A DNA stretch of 64,000 bases from Hemicordylus capensis (Eukaryota; Chordata; Lepidosauria; Squamata; Cordylidae), in NCBI RefSeq assembly GCF_027244095.1, contig NC_069657.1, forward strand, positions 244,692,674 to 244,756,673, given 5' to 3'. The stretch's first letter is position 1. Each line of letters begins with the position of its first letter. Both the position numbers and the translations under genes were made by a program. A model generated the notes under the pieces. That model had not been told where the DNA came from and did no database searches. It saw only the letters and a list, made by a program, of their open reading frames with translations. Positions 31,352 to 45,800 of the stretch are shown here, piece by piece.

Positions 31352-32934
31352 GGCGTTATAGATGAAGATGGCCATTGTCTGCAGAATTAAAATATAAGTG
31401 AGGAATCTGATATCATCTACAGCATTTGGCATCTCGAGAACCTCATCTAAAGTTTTTGGAAGGTAAGTTTCTAGTTCTTATGGCTGGGGAGAGTAGTCTG
31501 AAGTACATTGGCAGTAAAGTTTCAGAAAAGCGAAGCAGAGCTTAAATGTGATTTGTGGCTTCAGTTCTCTAATAGGTCACTTGTCTTCTTTCAAAGGTTG
31601 CCAATTAAAATAAAACAGGCAGTAACTGAAGGTTTATAATCTAAAGGATTGTCTATGGCTCTTTCACTTGACCATATGGGAGTGGGCTGGAGGGGAGGCA
31701 TGCTCATACCCTATGCCTCCCAGATGACTCAAACACCTTGTTGGGCTGACGATCAGGTTGCCATACACTCCAGAAAAGAAGAAAACCTGAGCTAGCTCCT
31801 CCAGTGTCCCACAGTGCATTGTGCAAGCAGCAGAATGGCAGCCCTCAATACAGCAACAATTCTCCTTTCCCTGGCTGCTGGTTTCCCAGGAACAGTTAAA
31901 AACCCAGCAGCAGCATGATGATATAAAGAAAAGGTAAGACGGCTCAGTTTCAATCCTACCTCAGTTTTAATCTGGGTAGCGGATCTGGGCTACCTAGCTT
32001 CAGAACTGCTGGGTCGGGAAGACTTCTGGTGCCCCAGATGACCAGAGATTCCTGGGTTAATGCCTCTTACCCAGGAATCTATGGTCTTGAGAACTGGCTC
32101 TATATCTATCTTCCCCCCATCCCCTCTTCTACCAACTTCCCACCCAAAACTCAATTCCTCCTCCTCCTTCAAAAGTTCAAATTTGTTGTAATATCTTCAT
32201 GGCAGGATAAGCTATGCAAAAATAACCAGATATACACAAAGCAAATTGATTACATTTCATAATTTATTCTGCTTACATAATGGAGGTTTCCTCAGCACAG
32301 AATATTGCCTTTTGCCCCATCTTGTCAAGGTCCTGGCTTCCTTGCTCCTACCTCTCTTTAAATTGTGCATAGCATTGGCTGTCAGGCCAGGGAGAGTGGA
32401 GCTAGAGGGAGCCCTTGCAGCCCCTGCTCACCTGGTCCAGCAGTCAGCATAGTCTCAAAAGCACCCTTGCATATAACATGAGTTCCAGCCGGCCATCCTT
32501 TTGTGGGATAGATAGGAATTTTTTAGAAAGATGAAAAATTTCATCTAATTTTTTTTAGATGAATTAGATTCATCTAATCAGATGAATAAATAGGAGAAAA
32601 ATTCATCTGATTGGCTCTTGGTGGAGGGGTTTTTGCCTATCTCATATTATATTGCTCAATTAGGCAAGGTTATCCAGGACACAACAGGTATAGTGTGGAA
32701 GGAGAAATATTAGTATAGAGTTTGATGAGCACTTTAAAACATGCATTTGGTGTGATGAGGAGTCTTGCGTCAGTCCCTAGATGCTTCATGACTCAGGGGA
32801 AGTGGCTGAAGTTTCTCTAGTCTGCTGGGACATCACCAACTTTAAATTCTTGACGACTTGGAGTGCAGAATGATGCCTTCTACAGAAGCCTTAAACGTAG
32901 GTTGTCTAAGACAGGTTGCAATCAGCCTTTAGGG
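31352..32934. other. Intergenic between gene B and gene A
   Basis: No gene recognised. A local run of 'attcatctaat' repeats lies at 32535-32610. Confidence 0.4.
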
Positions 32935-33070
32935 CAGGGCTGCTCAACTTTGGCCCTCCTGCAGATGTTGGCCTACAACTCCCATCATCCCTCACTACTG
33001 GCCACTGTGGCTGGAGATGATGGGAGCTGTAGTCCAAAAACAGCTGGAGGGCCAAAGTTGAGCAGCCCTG
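32935..33070. mobile_element. Palindromic hAT MITE at the duplication edge
   Basis: Ends cagggctgctcaactttggc and gccaaagttgagcagccctg. Exact target repeat ctttaggg at 32927-32934 and 33071-33078. The homology with copy C begins inside this element (32983 here, 51754 there). Confidence 0.92.
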
Positions 33071-33574
33071 CTTTAGGGCAACAGTGCTGATCAGAGTCAA
33101 GGTGTGTCACTCAATGCATTTTAGGTAAGCTGCAACATGAGTTGTGAGTCTCTAGTTCCCACATGGTAGGGGGTATGGCGCCAATTGCTTGTTGCTGTTC
33201 ACTGTCTTGTTGAATTCATGAAATTGTGGTCCTTTACTTCCAAATATGCCTCATGTCTTCATTGCACTGGGTGTAATGTGTTATCTTGTTTACAAAGTTT
33301 GAATTTTGTGGTGCCAGCTACCAACAGTCCGAGCTACAAGGTGTGGCTTAGCGTGGCTTGAAATGCATCCTTAAAACTCAGAAACGTGAGACCTAGATCT
33401 AGTATCCTGATTTCTTTTTTATCTCATGAGGAAACAATTCAATGAAGATGGCCAGTAAAACTTGAATCCACCAAAGAATTAGTCAGAAAATTGTTCTTAA
33501 CACTGGAAAGAGCCACAGAGATGCAAACTTGCTTGTAAAGAATTCCACAGATGCATTAATGTACATCGGATAGC

Positions 33575-33603
33575 TCATAACACACTATCTGGTTCTCCAA
33601 TGA
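33575..33603 (-). CDS. MEP1A: Gene A candidate last exon (short C terminus)
   Basis: A long pyrimidine tract and tatctgcag precede 33603. Spliced in the phase left by exon 12 it reads VIGEPDSVL then TGA, following NFE; mammals have FEDI at this junction. Copy C (52382 downward) has the same acceptor and the same peptide, with only a silent change in the last codon. If used, the protein ends after MATH with no EGF or membrane segment. No clear polyadenylation signal was seen close by. Confidence 0.4.
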
Positions 33604-36600
33604 CTGCAGATACAAGGAAAAGGAAAGGAAAAGTAATAAGTCACCATACTTGTCTTCACACGTCACATGAACATGATACATTCATCATCATGCTTGGAGA
33701 ACTAAAACTTAGAATCAGCTTTGTGACTCATCGCGAGATCTTCACCCCAGTCCAGGAGGAGGGGCTCACAGGTGGAAGCAGCCTTCCATGTGTGCAGCAG
33801 CCAGCAGATGTGCATATGGATGTGCATTCACAATTGCATCATCAGGTTCATCCAGGCTACACTGAACTGGCAAAATGTTTCTTTTCGTGCACTAGGGAAT
33901 GCATGCCTCAGCACGAGTTGGTTTAAAACACAGGGAAAAGAATCAGTGGTAATGCTGACCCTGCTCTACTGAATTCTCAAACCAATTTGGATGAACTAAG
34001 AAACTTCTAGAAAATTCTAGAAAGAGCATGACTACTTACCTTCAAAATTTGTAAAGATGATCATATTGTCATTTTTAATGAAACTCCTCCGAAGCAATCC
34101 ACTCTTTGGTATGATGTAATTCCAGCCCCAATTGGGGCCTATGTAGCGGTTATAGGAAGAATCAAAAGTTCCGGTAATAGATGGTTTATCCCAAAGAAGT
34201 GTACCATCTGTCATACAAACAAGAAATTAGAATCGATGGATCCATTAGTCATGTGCCTTTGGATTAAATTCCAGCATATATCTGAGGAATGTAGATTCAA
34301 CTAATGTCCTAGACTTTGCATAGCCCAATATCCAGCCCACATGTAATTATCTACCCCTAAAATGAGGGATAGCCTTGTGGCAGAAGGGGATACTTATTGT
34401 GCTCCCTATACCAGAGCTAATACTCATCAGGTGCTCCTCCACACTTAAGGCTTGAATCTAGACCTGGGTGAGATCCCTGCTCTCTCACTTGGCTTGGGGG
34501 TCTAAACTGCCTTGGTTGCCCTTATGGATTATCTACACTAGAATGGAAGTGGAGGGAGGTCAACTTCTGATTCTCAGATACTTTCATCAACAACGACATC
34601 TTAGTCCAGTGCAGTTCTGAAACAAGCAGTGCTGCAAATCTAGCCCTGGACTCCAGAATTCCACAGCATCTCCTCGTTTAGATCCCACATTCTGTAACCC
34701 TGCCCCCTGAAAAACAGAACAAAAAGTGAACTATGACATGGCTCTTAAACTTACTATGCATTTGATTAGGGTCTGTGGTAAAACCTCGGCTGGATGACAT
34801 CCTTTGAGTGATGTCAGGATCTTGATCCACTATGGTGAATGTCACTTGCCTATTCCCAGCTGGCCACTCTAGAATTCCATCATTCTCGCTGCTACAAAGA
34901 GAAAACCCAATTCTGAAGTAGCCGCTAACTGAGCTGGGTGAGCCATGGGGATAGAGCCTGACCACAAAGCAATAGCCCTCTGAGTTATAGAATAAGGGGC
35001 TTGAAATATAGTCTCCTTTGGAGGTCGTATTTAAAAGCGAAGTGAAGTTCCTTATTTGCCAGACACTAGTGGGGCACTGTGTCTCAGTCAGACTGATATC
35101 GTCAATGTCAATTCCACCAGTAGAGTTGGTTGGGTCTCCTCGGATGCCATGAAAAACGTAGCGGAATTTGGACTGGCTGTTAAAGGAAATGGATGCTAAT
35201 GTCCAGTGTCGTTCTCCATCCGCTGTAAAAGGAGACAGAAAACTTCATTTATACCAATAGCATTTACCAGGCCTGCTCAACTTCGGCCCTCCTGCAGATG
35301 TTGGCCTACAACTTCCATAATCCCTGGCTATTGGCTACTGTGGCTGGGGATTATGGGAGTTGTAGTCCAAAAACAGCTGGGGGGCCGAAGTTGAGCAGGC
35401 CTTATGTATACCTTCACATAGGCAAAAACATTAATTCCTTTACTAGTATGTGATAGTCCATAACCATTAGTATTCGATACTCCAAACAGCCTCAAAATAA
35501 AGATGATGATGAGGAGGAGGAGGAGAGGAGGAGGAGGAGAAAACACTCTGGGTGGCTTACCACACAACATTTAAACAAGAGATAAAAACACACATTAAAT
35601 CATAACAGACAAAAAATGGGGGGAATACAAAATACTAATAAAATACAATTTTAGACACCCTATTGTTTCTTCCTTTTAGCTTGTTTTTAAGACAAATGGT
35701 ATAGCAGGTGACTTGTGAAGATACTGCATTGTATTCAAGCAAAACAGGCCTGGAAACGGTGCCTGAATCAATTCGGGTTGCATCAGGAGTGATTTTATTC
35801 TACCCTGAATCTGACCCCTTTTTTTCAGGGTGATTCATTATGGGGTAGAATAATTGAATCACCCCCGATTCGACCTTGATCAATTCATGCACATCCTTAA
35901 TGATTATAGATGCTATTTGTCTCCTACATAAATGTCATTTACAGATTACTTTAAGGCTCACCATAGATCGTCTGCAGTTTCAGTGTCTTCCTAACATTTC
36001 CAGTTCCATCATCGCTTTTAATCCAGATGATGAGCGCATCTTGTAGACTGCCATCGAATTTGTAAAAAAACTGTAGACACTTTTCTTTCCTCTTTGGGTA
36101 GAAGATGCGGGACTCCAAAACGGCTGATTCACCCGAATGCCCTACTGTGGTATCCAGGTGCATATAATATCCCCTCTCTACAAAGCAGATACAGGAAGGA
36201 GGTTGCTTAACATCAGAAGACTCTTGCTAATTTTCAACTATCATATAGGAGTCTATGGTGCCACACAAGCACCACTAAAATGGGGGAGGGGTGTGGAACT
36301 GCTCTTCCCTCATTCTCTCTGTCGGCCTTTATTTCATTACTGTTGCCTCATAGTCAGATGGGACTATAAGCCATAAACTGCAATGAGAATATATGGTACC
36401 TCAGCAACTATGCAGATAAGCTTATATAATTTACAGAGATCTGTAGAGAAGCAAGTGACTAGGTGAATTCTTAGTGGTCACGTGAATTCTCAAGTTCATT
36501 CCTCCACACTTGTAGCAGTTATCACTAAGCTATGAGGCAGATCAGCATAAGAGAGGCCATCAACGTCCATTGTCAGTAGGGAAGATAGGAATCATCTTTA

Positions 36601-39600
36601 GGCAGATTTGACCTGAGAGGACACTAGTTGCTGACCCTGGAACTACAATATTACAGGTAAGTAATGAACCAATGTAATGAAACCAACACTTTCATGTCGA
36701 CAGCTATGCCAAATGATTCTACATCAGATTGTGTGGTTACAGAAAAATAACGGGAAGCAACTTCTGATTCTTTTCACTTACACAGTCCTGACTGATGGCT
36801 CAAGTTCAGCCAAGGTGTTTAATAATAGTTACACGCTGAGACATTTTGAGCAGTTTTGAGTACAATCCAGAATTTTGAAACCCTTTTTTTCCCCAGTGGG
36901 AAAGAGGTTTAAGCATATGCTTTGATCCCTCCCATTGAAATCAGTGGGACTGAGAGGTGCTTACATTTGCTTGGACTGTGCCCTTTATTTCTGCTTGTAT
37001 TTTCCTTATCAGTTACTATTTTAAATCTACCTGCACAGCGGCCCAACAAGGTGTGGTCCTTATCAACCGGCGTAGTCAACGTATGCTCCCAGTCAGCATC
37101 ATCATTTCTATTCTGCACCATGCCACAGATATTAATGGACTCAAAGGAGCACTGGTCAAGGAGGGTAAGGCTAGAAGCTGTAGGATATGCAGACGTATTC
37201 CATATGAAAAATAGACATTTTATCTGCCAACCAACCATACAAAGCATCCTGCTGCCTGACCGTTTCCCTGCCTGAAGTGACAGAGGAGGTAGTCCTGGAT
37301 TCAGGATTTAGGACTCCTAGGTTTATTTTGGGTGATCCTAGGATCCATGTTGAGGTTACCTTTGGGAGGCAGTTCTGGACTTTACAGCCACCATGACAAC
37401 CATGGAGCCGACCCAAAATATTATCAGCAAGCTTACAAGTCATGCTCTCAAGGCTGACTGGTGGATTGGTCTAGGAGATAGCCAATGCTCTAAATATTAT
37501 TTTTTTAAAGAGGCTGATCCCAACCACCATGTAGGATCCATTTGTGTAACCATTCCTTGAGAAACCTTCCTTGGACCCCAATTATTTGTCCTAATATTGC
37601 CTGTCACTAATCCCTTCATTTTGGAAAAGTGTTCGGAGTGACAGTTCAGCTCCAGACCCTCTTGTATGATGCTGATTAGCTAGATACATTTCAATCTGAC
37701 TTGACGATTTCTTGACGATTTCATAAATGTTACAAAAAACATATCAGGATTTCAATGACCAAAGGAAAATCCAACTTACCACAGTTGTACATTCGATTCA
37801 GTCTTTGTAGGTCTATCCTGCTCAAATCCTGGCTTCCCCCAATTACATCATTGAATTCTGGAATTTTAGTTGTAATTGTCGGAATGCTACTGTTCTTGTT
37901 GAATGAATAAGGTCTATAATGCATGATGGATTCATAATCATAAGGGGTGTTTAGGTCAGAAGTGAAGCTATCATCATATTTGTTGAAGTTATACTCCTGA
38001 CCTAAAAATCATAGGAAATCAAATTATTATAGATCCCATTGTAGGCAACCATATACGGATTATCCTGTCCCAATGAAATCTTGTTATCTTGAGACCACAG
38101 CTCCAGGCACCAAAAGGAAAGGAAAGGTTGTGCCATCGAGTCAGTGTGTTGACTCCTGGTGACTGCAGAGCCATGTGGTTTTCTTGGTAGAATCCAGAGA
38201 TTTGTGAGCTTACTTGTTGGCCTTGGAAAGTACTTTTAGGCACGGCTGACACAGAGTTGCTCCATACCCCCAGAAGCCACTGAATGCAGCTGCCAGACAG
38301 ATTTCTCTTTGTTCTGGCCAGTGGCCAGAGCTGCACCAGTTGCATGGCACTGCTGCATTCTGGTGGGAGAAAGCTTCAGTCAACCTGCTTCACCTCCTCG
38401 CCTGTCAGGCTAGTCCCTCCCCTCTATAGGAAGTGTCCCTGCCTGCCTGTCTCTCACACATCTGCAACAAAAATCCCTCAAGGCTATTTCTGCTATCTCC
38501 TATAGAAGCCCACCCCTCCTTTCCTTCACAGATGAATTGGCTTCTCTCGCTCAGGCAGGGGAAAAGTTGGCGGCAGCAGGACCAGGTGCTTTGGATCTAT
38601 TTGTGTGCATGCACATCTGCTCATCCTCGGTGGGCCCTTGCAGAATTTGAGCACAAAGGCACATGGAGCTGTCCTATGTATGCCACCGCCATTCTCTCTC
38701 CTGTCCTGGTGCTGCTGTGCTGTGTTCAGGCTGTGCCAGGCAAAAGCGGAGCCCTTGGAGAGAAACTATGAAGGAAGCCAGATGGTGAATACTTTCCGAT
38801 CCCATTTGAGCATTCCGGTGAAATGGACAGATTTCCACAATGGGTCCAAAAGAATGTGGACCTGGAGTCTCCCAAAGACTTCCCCATCTTCTCACCATTA
38901 CCTTCAGTAATTTCATTCCACCAAATCTTAACATAATCGTCTCGGTCACTCCGTGATTGTTCATGATAAAACCCCAGTGCATGCAGAATTTCATGCTCCA
39001 CAGTATCTTTATATTCACAACCGAATCCAATGGAAAGAAATTGGCCAGTCTGAAAATCACCCACGTATGACCAGCATCTGTTGGACAATGAAACCTGATA
39101 ACAGTACTGCTTATTTAACATGGAGCCAAGCACACCCCTTGCATCAGTATGGAATGGGAGGAAGCATCATATACTGTATACACAACAGGACTGTTCCTGG
39201 ATAAATAAAACCTGCACACTTAATTAATTACTTTGTGAGATATTAATAAACCAAGAGAGTAACTCCAGGTTTTGCAAGTAATAGTGAAACTGTGTGAATT
39301 GACAGCAGAGAGGAAATGCATTTCACCCGTTAATGATAAATTATCTCAAGGAAATCAGTCAATCACTCCTAGCTCTCATGACCAGGTCTACTCAGGCTAT
39401 ACAGCCCAACCTGGGTAGACCTGGTAGTGAGAACCACTGGGATCGGGACCAATTCTAGCACTCCTCTAGCACATAGCCCAGGTTTTTTACCTGGGTTAAA
39501 AGTGAGGTAGGAAGGCGTGTGTATGCCCTCCGACCTCACTGCCTGGTCATGTGAGTGCACCGACTATCAGCGGCTCCTTTTGGGCTGCCAGCAATCATTA

Positions 39601-39835
39601 AAACTTGGCAAAGTGGCTCCTTTAACATGGTGATTCTCTTTTATTTAGCAGGGGGAGATTAACTGGCCCTCTCCACCCCCAGCACAATACTTCCAGTGAC
39701 TGTTGCTGGTGTCTATCTTATGTTTCTTTTTAGATTGTGAGCCCTTTGGGGACAGGGATCCGTCTTATTTATTTATTATTTCTCTGTGTAAACTGCCCTG
39801 AGCCATTTTTGGAAGGGCAATATAGAAATCGAATT

Positions 39836-39880
<45 letters not shown>

Positions 39881-42800
39881 GACCTTGAAGAGCACCTCAA
39901 CACCATAGGGGCCACAGAAATCACCATCAGCCAATTACAAAAAGCATCTTTAATGGCAACAGCCTATATTCTGCGACGATATCTATAACAACTGACAATA
40001 AATTTCAGCCATCCCAGGTCCTTGGGAGGGAATCAATGTCTGGATAAAACAAACCAGTCAATAACACCTGTCTGACTGTGTAAACAAGAAATAATAATAA
40101 AAACATCTGCCACACAATACACCAGATATAACTGTAGTCAAGAAGAAAGAAAAACAAGTGAAAATAATCGACATAGCAATACCAGGGGATAGCAGAATAG
40201 AAGAAAAAGAAATAGAAAAAATCACCAAATACAAAAATCTACAAATTGAAATTGAAAGGCTGTGGCAGAAAAAGACCAAAATAATCCCATTGGTAATTGG
40301 CGCCCTGGGTGCAGTTCCAAAAGACCTTGAAGAGCACCTCAACACCATAGGGGCCACAGAAATCACCATCAGCCAATTACAAAAAGCAGCTTTACTGGGA
40401 ACAGCCTATATTCTGCGACGATATCTATAACAAGAGCAACAACATTGACAATAAAATCCAGCCATCCTAGGTCCTTGGGAAGGACTCGATGTCTGGATAA
40501 AACAAACCAGTCAATAACACCTGTCTGACTGTGTAAACAAGAGATAATAATACCATAGTGTCTGGGGGAAGGAGCATCCTGACCTCAAGGATTTCCATAA
40601 TGTACCACGCTGCTCATGCGGAGCATTGTGGGATATCTGGGGGGCCAGGCTTCATTCCCCCAGCCTCCAGTTGGCCTCGCTGCAGCATGGATCTTATGGC
40701 CGCGTCTTCAGAGTCACTCATCTTCAGAGGAACTGGCGGTTGTGTGGAGGAAGGTAGGAATGATCCTGCCTTCCCAGCACCACCAGCCCTTCCTTCCCTG
40801 GGTATAATGCTAGTCTGGATGACTTTATTGTGTATCACGTCAGCACCTAACAACTGTACAAAATTGGCTTCATGATCGGATAGGGAAGGGTCCATAGCTC
40901 AGTGGTAGAGCACATGCTTGATATTCATTAAGTCCCAAGTTCAGTCTAGCATCTCCAAAAGTCCCCTCTCTGAAACCCTAGAGAACCTCTGTCAAGCAGC
41001 ATAGACAATCATGATGTAGATTGACCAGTGGTCTGACCCTGTATACAGCAGCTTCCGATGTCACTATGGATTCAATAAATGATTAGGAAGGAAATTTAAT
41101 ACATGCTCATGCGCATACAATCTGTACATGTGTACATTAACATTTACATATCAAATAAGATCACTTGGTCATGTCATATATCTTGGCATTGGCTCATAAG
41201 GTCAATTTACCCATCCAGTTTTTCAAATTGGAGATAGGACTTTTCCCCTTCATAGGGTTTGAAGTCAACACAAGATTTCAGTCGAAACATCTCAAATGCC
41301 TGCAGGATAACACCCTTAGTATTCAGGTCTGAAAGAGAGAGGAAATATTTAAAAGAGAAAGAGAGGACACAAAGAAATAATTTTATGTTATTCTTTCATC
41401 CACCCAACAGATACATAAGTTCTTTGATATTGTTATTCAGAAAGAAGCAGACAAGTGTCTGCAGTGCTGGATGATAAATATGTAAAGCATACTTCAGTGT
41501 AATGCATTTTGAGTGGTTTTGATAAGTAATTCAGCCAGTATACAGGAAATACATACTGGGAAATGATTTCAAATATATATCTGGAGTAATTACTATTGAA
41601 AATGCTGCCAATTGGAATATTATTTCTATGCAGGTCCTGTGACCACAGGAATTTTCACTCAGCTTGATAGTTGTTGAGAATCCAGTAGGTACTGCATAGG
41701 GATGTGTGAACCAGTTCAAATTTGAACTGGCTCAACATCAAGCAGGCCCGGTTTGAGGGCTCATCATCAAGCCAGACTCGAACTGAGCCAGCCCTGGACA
41801 GTTCGGGGGTTCTGCCTGTTAAAAATCTTTTAAAATGAACTCACCACCTCCAGGGGCATTGCTGTGGCTGCGAAGGGGCTCTCTGGAGGTTCCATGCCAT
41901 GCATGCACAATGGACACTTGCGGCATGCACAGTGCCTCCAAAATGGTCACCACAACTTCACAGAGGCCCTAAATATTATTTGTTTGTTTGTTTGATTGAT
42001 TTCTATAGCGCCCTTCCAAAAATGGCTCAGGGTGGTTTACACAGAGAAATAATGAATAAGATGGATCCCTGTCCCCAAAGGGCTCACAATCTAAAAGAAA
42101 TGTAAGATAGACACCAGCAAGAGTCACTGGATGTACTGTGCTGGGGGTGGATAGGGCCGAAAACCGCCAAAATCGGGCCTTTACGTGATCAGGGGAGGCC
42201 ATCCGGAGGGAGGGGGGACGTCCCAAGATCTCCCCGCGGCTGCAACAGTGTCCCCGGAAGCAGTGGGTTCATTTTAAAAAATTAGCACAGAACCCCAAGC
42301 CGGCTCAAACTTGAGCTGAATCGGGGGTTTGCGGGGGCTGCACAAAACTGAACATGCCCAGTCTGGTTCGAGTCTATACTGGATGGCACAGCCCTTGTCC
42401 AGCATTCCTGAAGCAAATTATGATTGCCACATAAAGTGAAGAAATAGCAGGTCTACTTCTATTGTGGCTGTGCCTTCCAGCATAGGGATGTGCATGAAAG
42501 GGATTTTGCATTTTGTTTCTAGCTCAAAACAAAATGCAGGTGGCTAGAATATTTTGTCAAAACAGTGGTCTTACTGGTTGTTTTGATGAAACAAAATGCA
42601 AAACATTTTGAGTGTTTCAGTCATAGAGAATAATGCGGAAAATTGAAAAAAACCCATTTTGGAGAAAGGGTTTAAATGTGTTAAAAATCGCCCCCTTGCC
42701 GATTTTGTTTGTGGACTGGGTGGAAGGTAGCACCCATCATGTCCTATCAGACAACCCACTGTGGTGTCCCCAGGTGCTACCCATGGGGAACCATAGGGGT

Positions 42801-45800
42801 TTTTTAGTTTCCCCATTGTTCCCTATGGCCGGAACAAGCTGAGCTTACAGAGTGCACACAGACAAGTTTCACAATTTACAATGCATTTTGCAGTCCTGCC
42901 TTGAAAAACAGTGCATAAGAACAAGCAAAAGGTAATCTGTCCCCCCCAACACAACACACATTTGAAACAGTCCAAAAATGTCCAAAAAAAGGATCAGTGA
43001 TCCAGAATCCACTGCCAGCCACAGTGTTTGTGCTGCAGTAGCCTCATTGGCACAGGTTGCTCTCTTTCACACAACTATGACTCCTTACTTCCCAGCAGCC
43101 ACAGCAGCACCCTTACTCAGCAGCAAGCATAGCCATCAGCTCAACTAGAGCAACTTCAGCCACAGTTTGATTGAGTACACCATGCAATGTAGATTGCAGA
43201 ACAAGGCAGAGCAATGAGTCAAGCACAAGTTAGTCTTGATTTGTATAACAACTCTTGATCTGTATGCTAAGAAGCCAACCAAGAAGCAAGGAGATTACAA
43301 ACCAACTGGAAGCCAGTGCGAGAAAACCAATCAGCAAAGGGGAACAGGACTCCAAAATGGCGCTCGAAAGGTTGAAACCTTTAGATAGAAATGCGGTTGT
43401 TTTGTTCCTAGCTTGAAACAGGGCCTTTATTTAAAGGGTGTTTTGTTTTGAGCTTTAAACACTCAAAACGACCCGTTTCAAATCGAAACATTTCAAGGTT
43501 GAAACATTTTGCACATCCCTAATCTAGTAGATGGCAGGGAACAGATGTTATAGCTGCAACAAAGATGCCACCAAAATTGGCATCCCTCTAGTAAATACTC
43601 TCCTTCTCTTCCTCACCCCCAGTAACAATGAAGAATGTTCATTATATGTAGTAGTGGCAATATATTCTGCCTCTCCCCACCCTACCAGGATTAGCTAATG
43701 GCATGGAGTCACTGGCATGCAGCAAGATACAACGTGATGCTGCCACTTCACATGATGTGCATTTCTAAACACTAGGAGGAGATGACATCTCTTCATGGAA
43801 ATGCCTTGTTTGGGTGGCATTCTTTCGATTTGGATCAGGGACACTTGGGTTTAAATCTTGGTTCACCCATGAAACTCACAAGATGACCTTAGTTCTATCT
43901 CCCTCGCTCAGCCTAATCTATATCACAGGGTTGTAGAGAGGGCAAAATCAGATTATCCTGTCTATATGCTAATCTGAGCTCTTTGGAGGAAAAGTGGGAT
44001 TCAGATGGAATCTATAAATAATGGGATAGAGATCTCTATCCCCTTTCCATGCCTCCTCTTTTGGCTGGGACATGCTTGGGCACCACAACTCCTATGATCC
44101 CTGTCCTATCCTTGGCTGCTGAGGATCTTCTTCTGGTCTGCAACTTTTTCCAATCTACAGTCCAGTCCTGCTTTATTGAATAGCAGGATGCCATACATGC
44201 CATTCGCCCTTTCTTCCTCCTCCTCCTATATATCTATAGACACATACGGTTTGTAACTCTCTGAGTAGATGTACTTAAAGTATTAATTGAAGCATGAGAT
44301 AATGTAACATAGGAGGACACTATGAGTGAGAGAGCACTGACATTAACTATCTTGTAAGGCAATTTGATGGCTTTGGGCTGTTATTGCACAAGTTTTGCGC
44401 TATGCGATAAACTTTGCCAGCACAGCTAATCTCTATTATGTTATGAAAGCTGTTCAGAGGAGATAATGCCAGTCATTTACTATGCCTGATAACTGAATAA
44501 CTGTCAGACTTTGGACATCTTTTTTAACCAGCGCTATAAAACCAAGCAATATTTTTAGATGGATAGATTTATTTTTATAAAGAAAGAAAGAAATCATGAA
44601 TTGTGTTGCTGGAGTTGGTCTATGTTAAGGGATCAGGTTATGATTAAGTGTGATGATTTAGTGTGGGAGAAGAGGAGAGAAATGGCGTCAGTAGTTAGTT
44701 ATTATCACACAGGTATTATCACACAGTAACCCAGACTACATATAAAAACTGTACAAGGTAATAATACTTCAGTTAGTATTAATAGTTAGTAGAGTTATAA
44801 AGGAATAAAAAAGATCTTTTTACCCAAGCTGTCACCCATTATGTAAGGAATTGGTAGTTTCCATCTGTAAGAGTTGTTCCTCAGTGCATTTTTCTCTAGC
44901 TGTCAAGAAAATTAAGAATATCTGGGCTTTTAAAAGTTCATCATTCTCTAACATATTTTTAAATAATTAGATTGACCAAACATACCGGCAAGAGAATGTC
45001 ACCTTCAAAGAATTTCCTTCCAGCCGCTAAAAAGAATAATGAGTGTAAGTGCTTATGAAGCAATGCATTCTATCAGGGGTTCCCAGCCTGTGGTACTCCA
45101 GATGTCGCTGAAGTACAACTCCCATCATCCCCAGCTACCATTTATTCAATTCATACAATTTACTTTGGCAACATTTGGAGTGCCATAGGTTGGGAACCCC
45201 TGCCATAGGTTGGGAACCCATCAAGGGATCTCTGTCAGAATCATAGAATTGTTAAGGGTTGGAAGGGACCCCGGAGATCTCTTTGTCCAGCCCTCTACTC
45301 TACTACAACATTCTTGACAGCATCCAGACACATGCACACTCCCAGGAGCTGCCATTTGCCATTTGCCCCAGGAGGAGACAGGGGAGCTCACACTGGCAGC
45401 AAGAACATCAGTAATTTAATCTTCATCTGAACAGTGGCCCCAAATCAACTCATCATGAATGGAGGAATCCAAACGTTCTAATCTATAAAGGTTTAATATA
45501 CTTCTGTCCTTATGCACAGCAAAGCAGTAAAGCATCTAGTTGACTCTACCGTGCAATGCTAGAATGAGACTTGTGAATATAGCATCCTTCATATTACTAC
45601 ATCTACACAAAAGACTTCTACTCCCAAGCAAGTGTGCCTAGCACTACAGACACAGAAGACCTCTATTCAAATCCCTGTTCAGTCCAGGTTACAGTGATTC
45701 TGACTGCTGTCTGAAACATGACCCATTCATCGTCCAAGGGAGCCTACAATAAGCAAGTGTTATTACCTGCCTTGAGTTGTAAGGATGTTGGGCTATACAA

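Noticed and set aside
33420-33660. EGF-like exon of gene A on the minus strand
   Set aside because: Cysteine spacing does not fit EGF, and gene A has a stop in the longest frame; only the short in-phase exon is kept as a candidate.
40889-40960. True tRNA gene
   Set aside because: The B box and acceptor arm are worn and the sequence continues into a SINE body found elsewhere.
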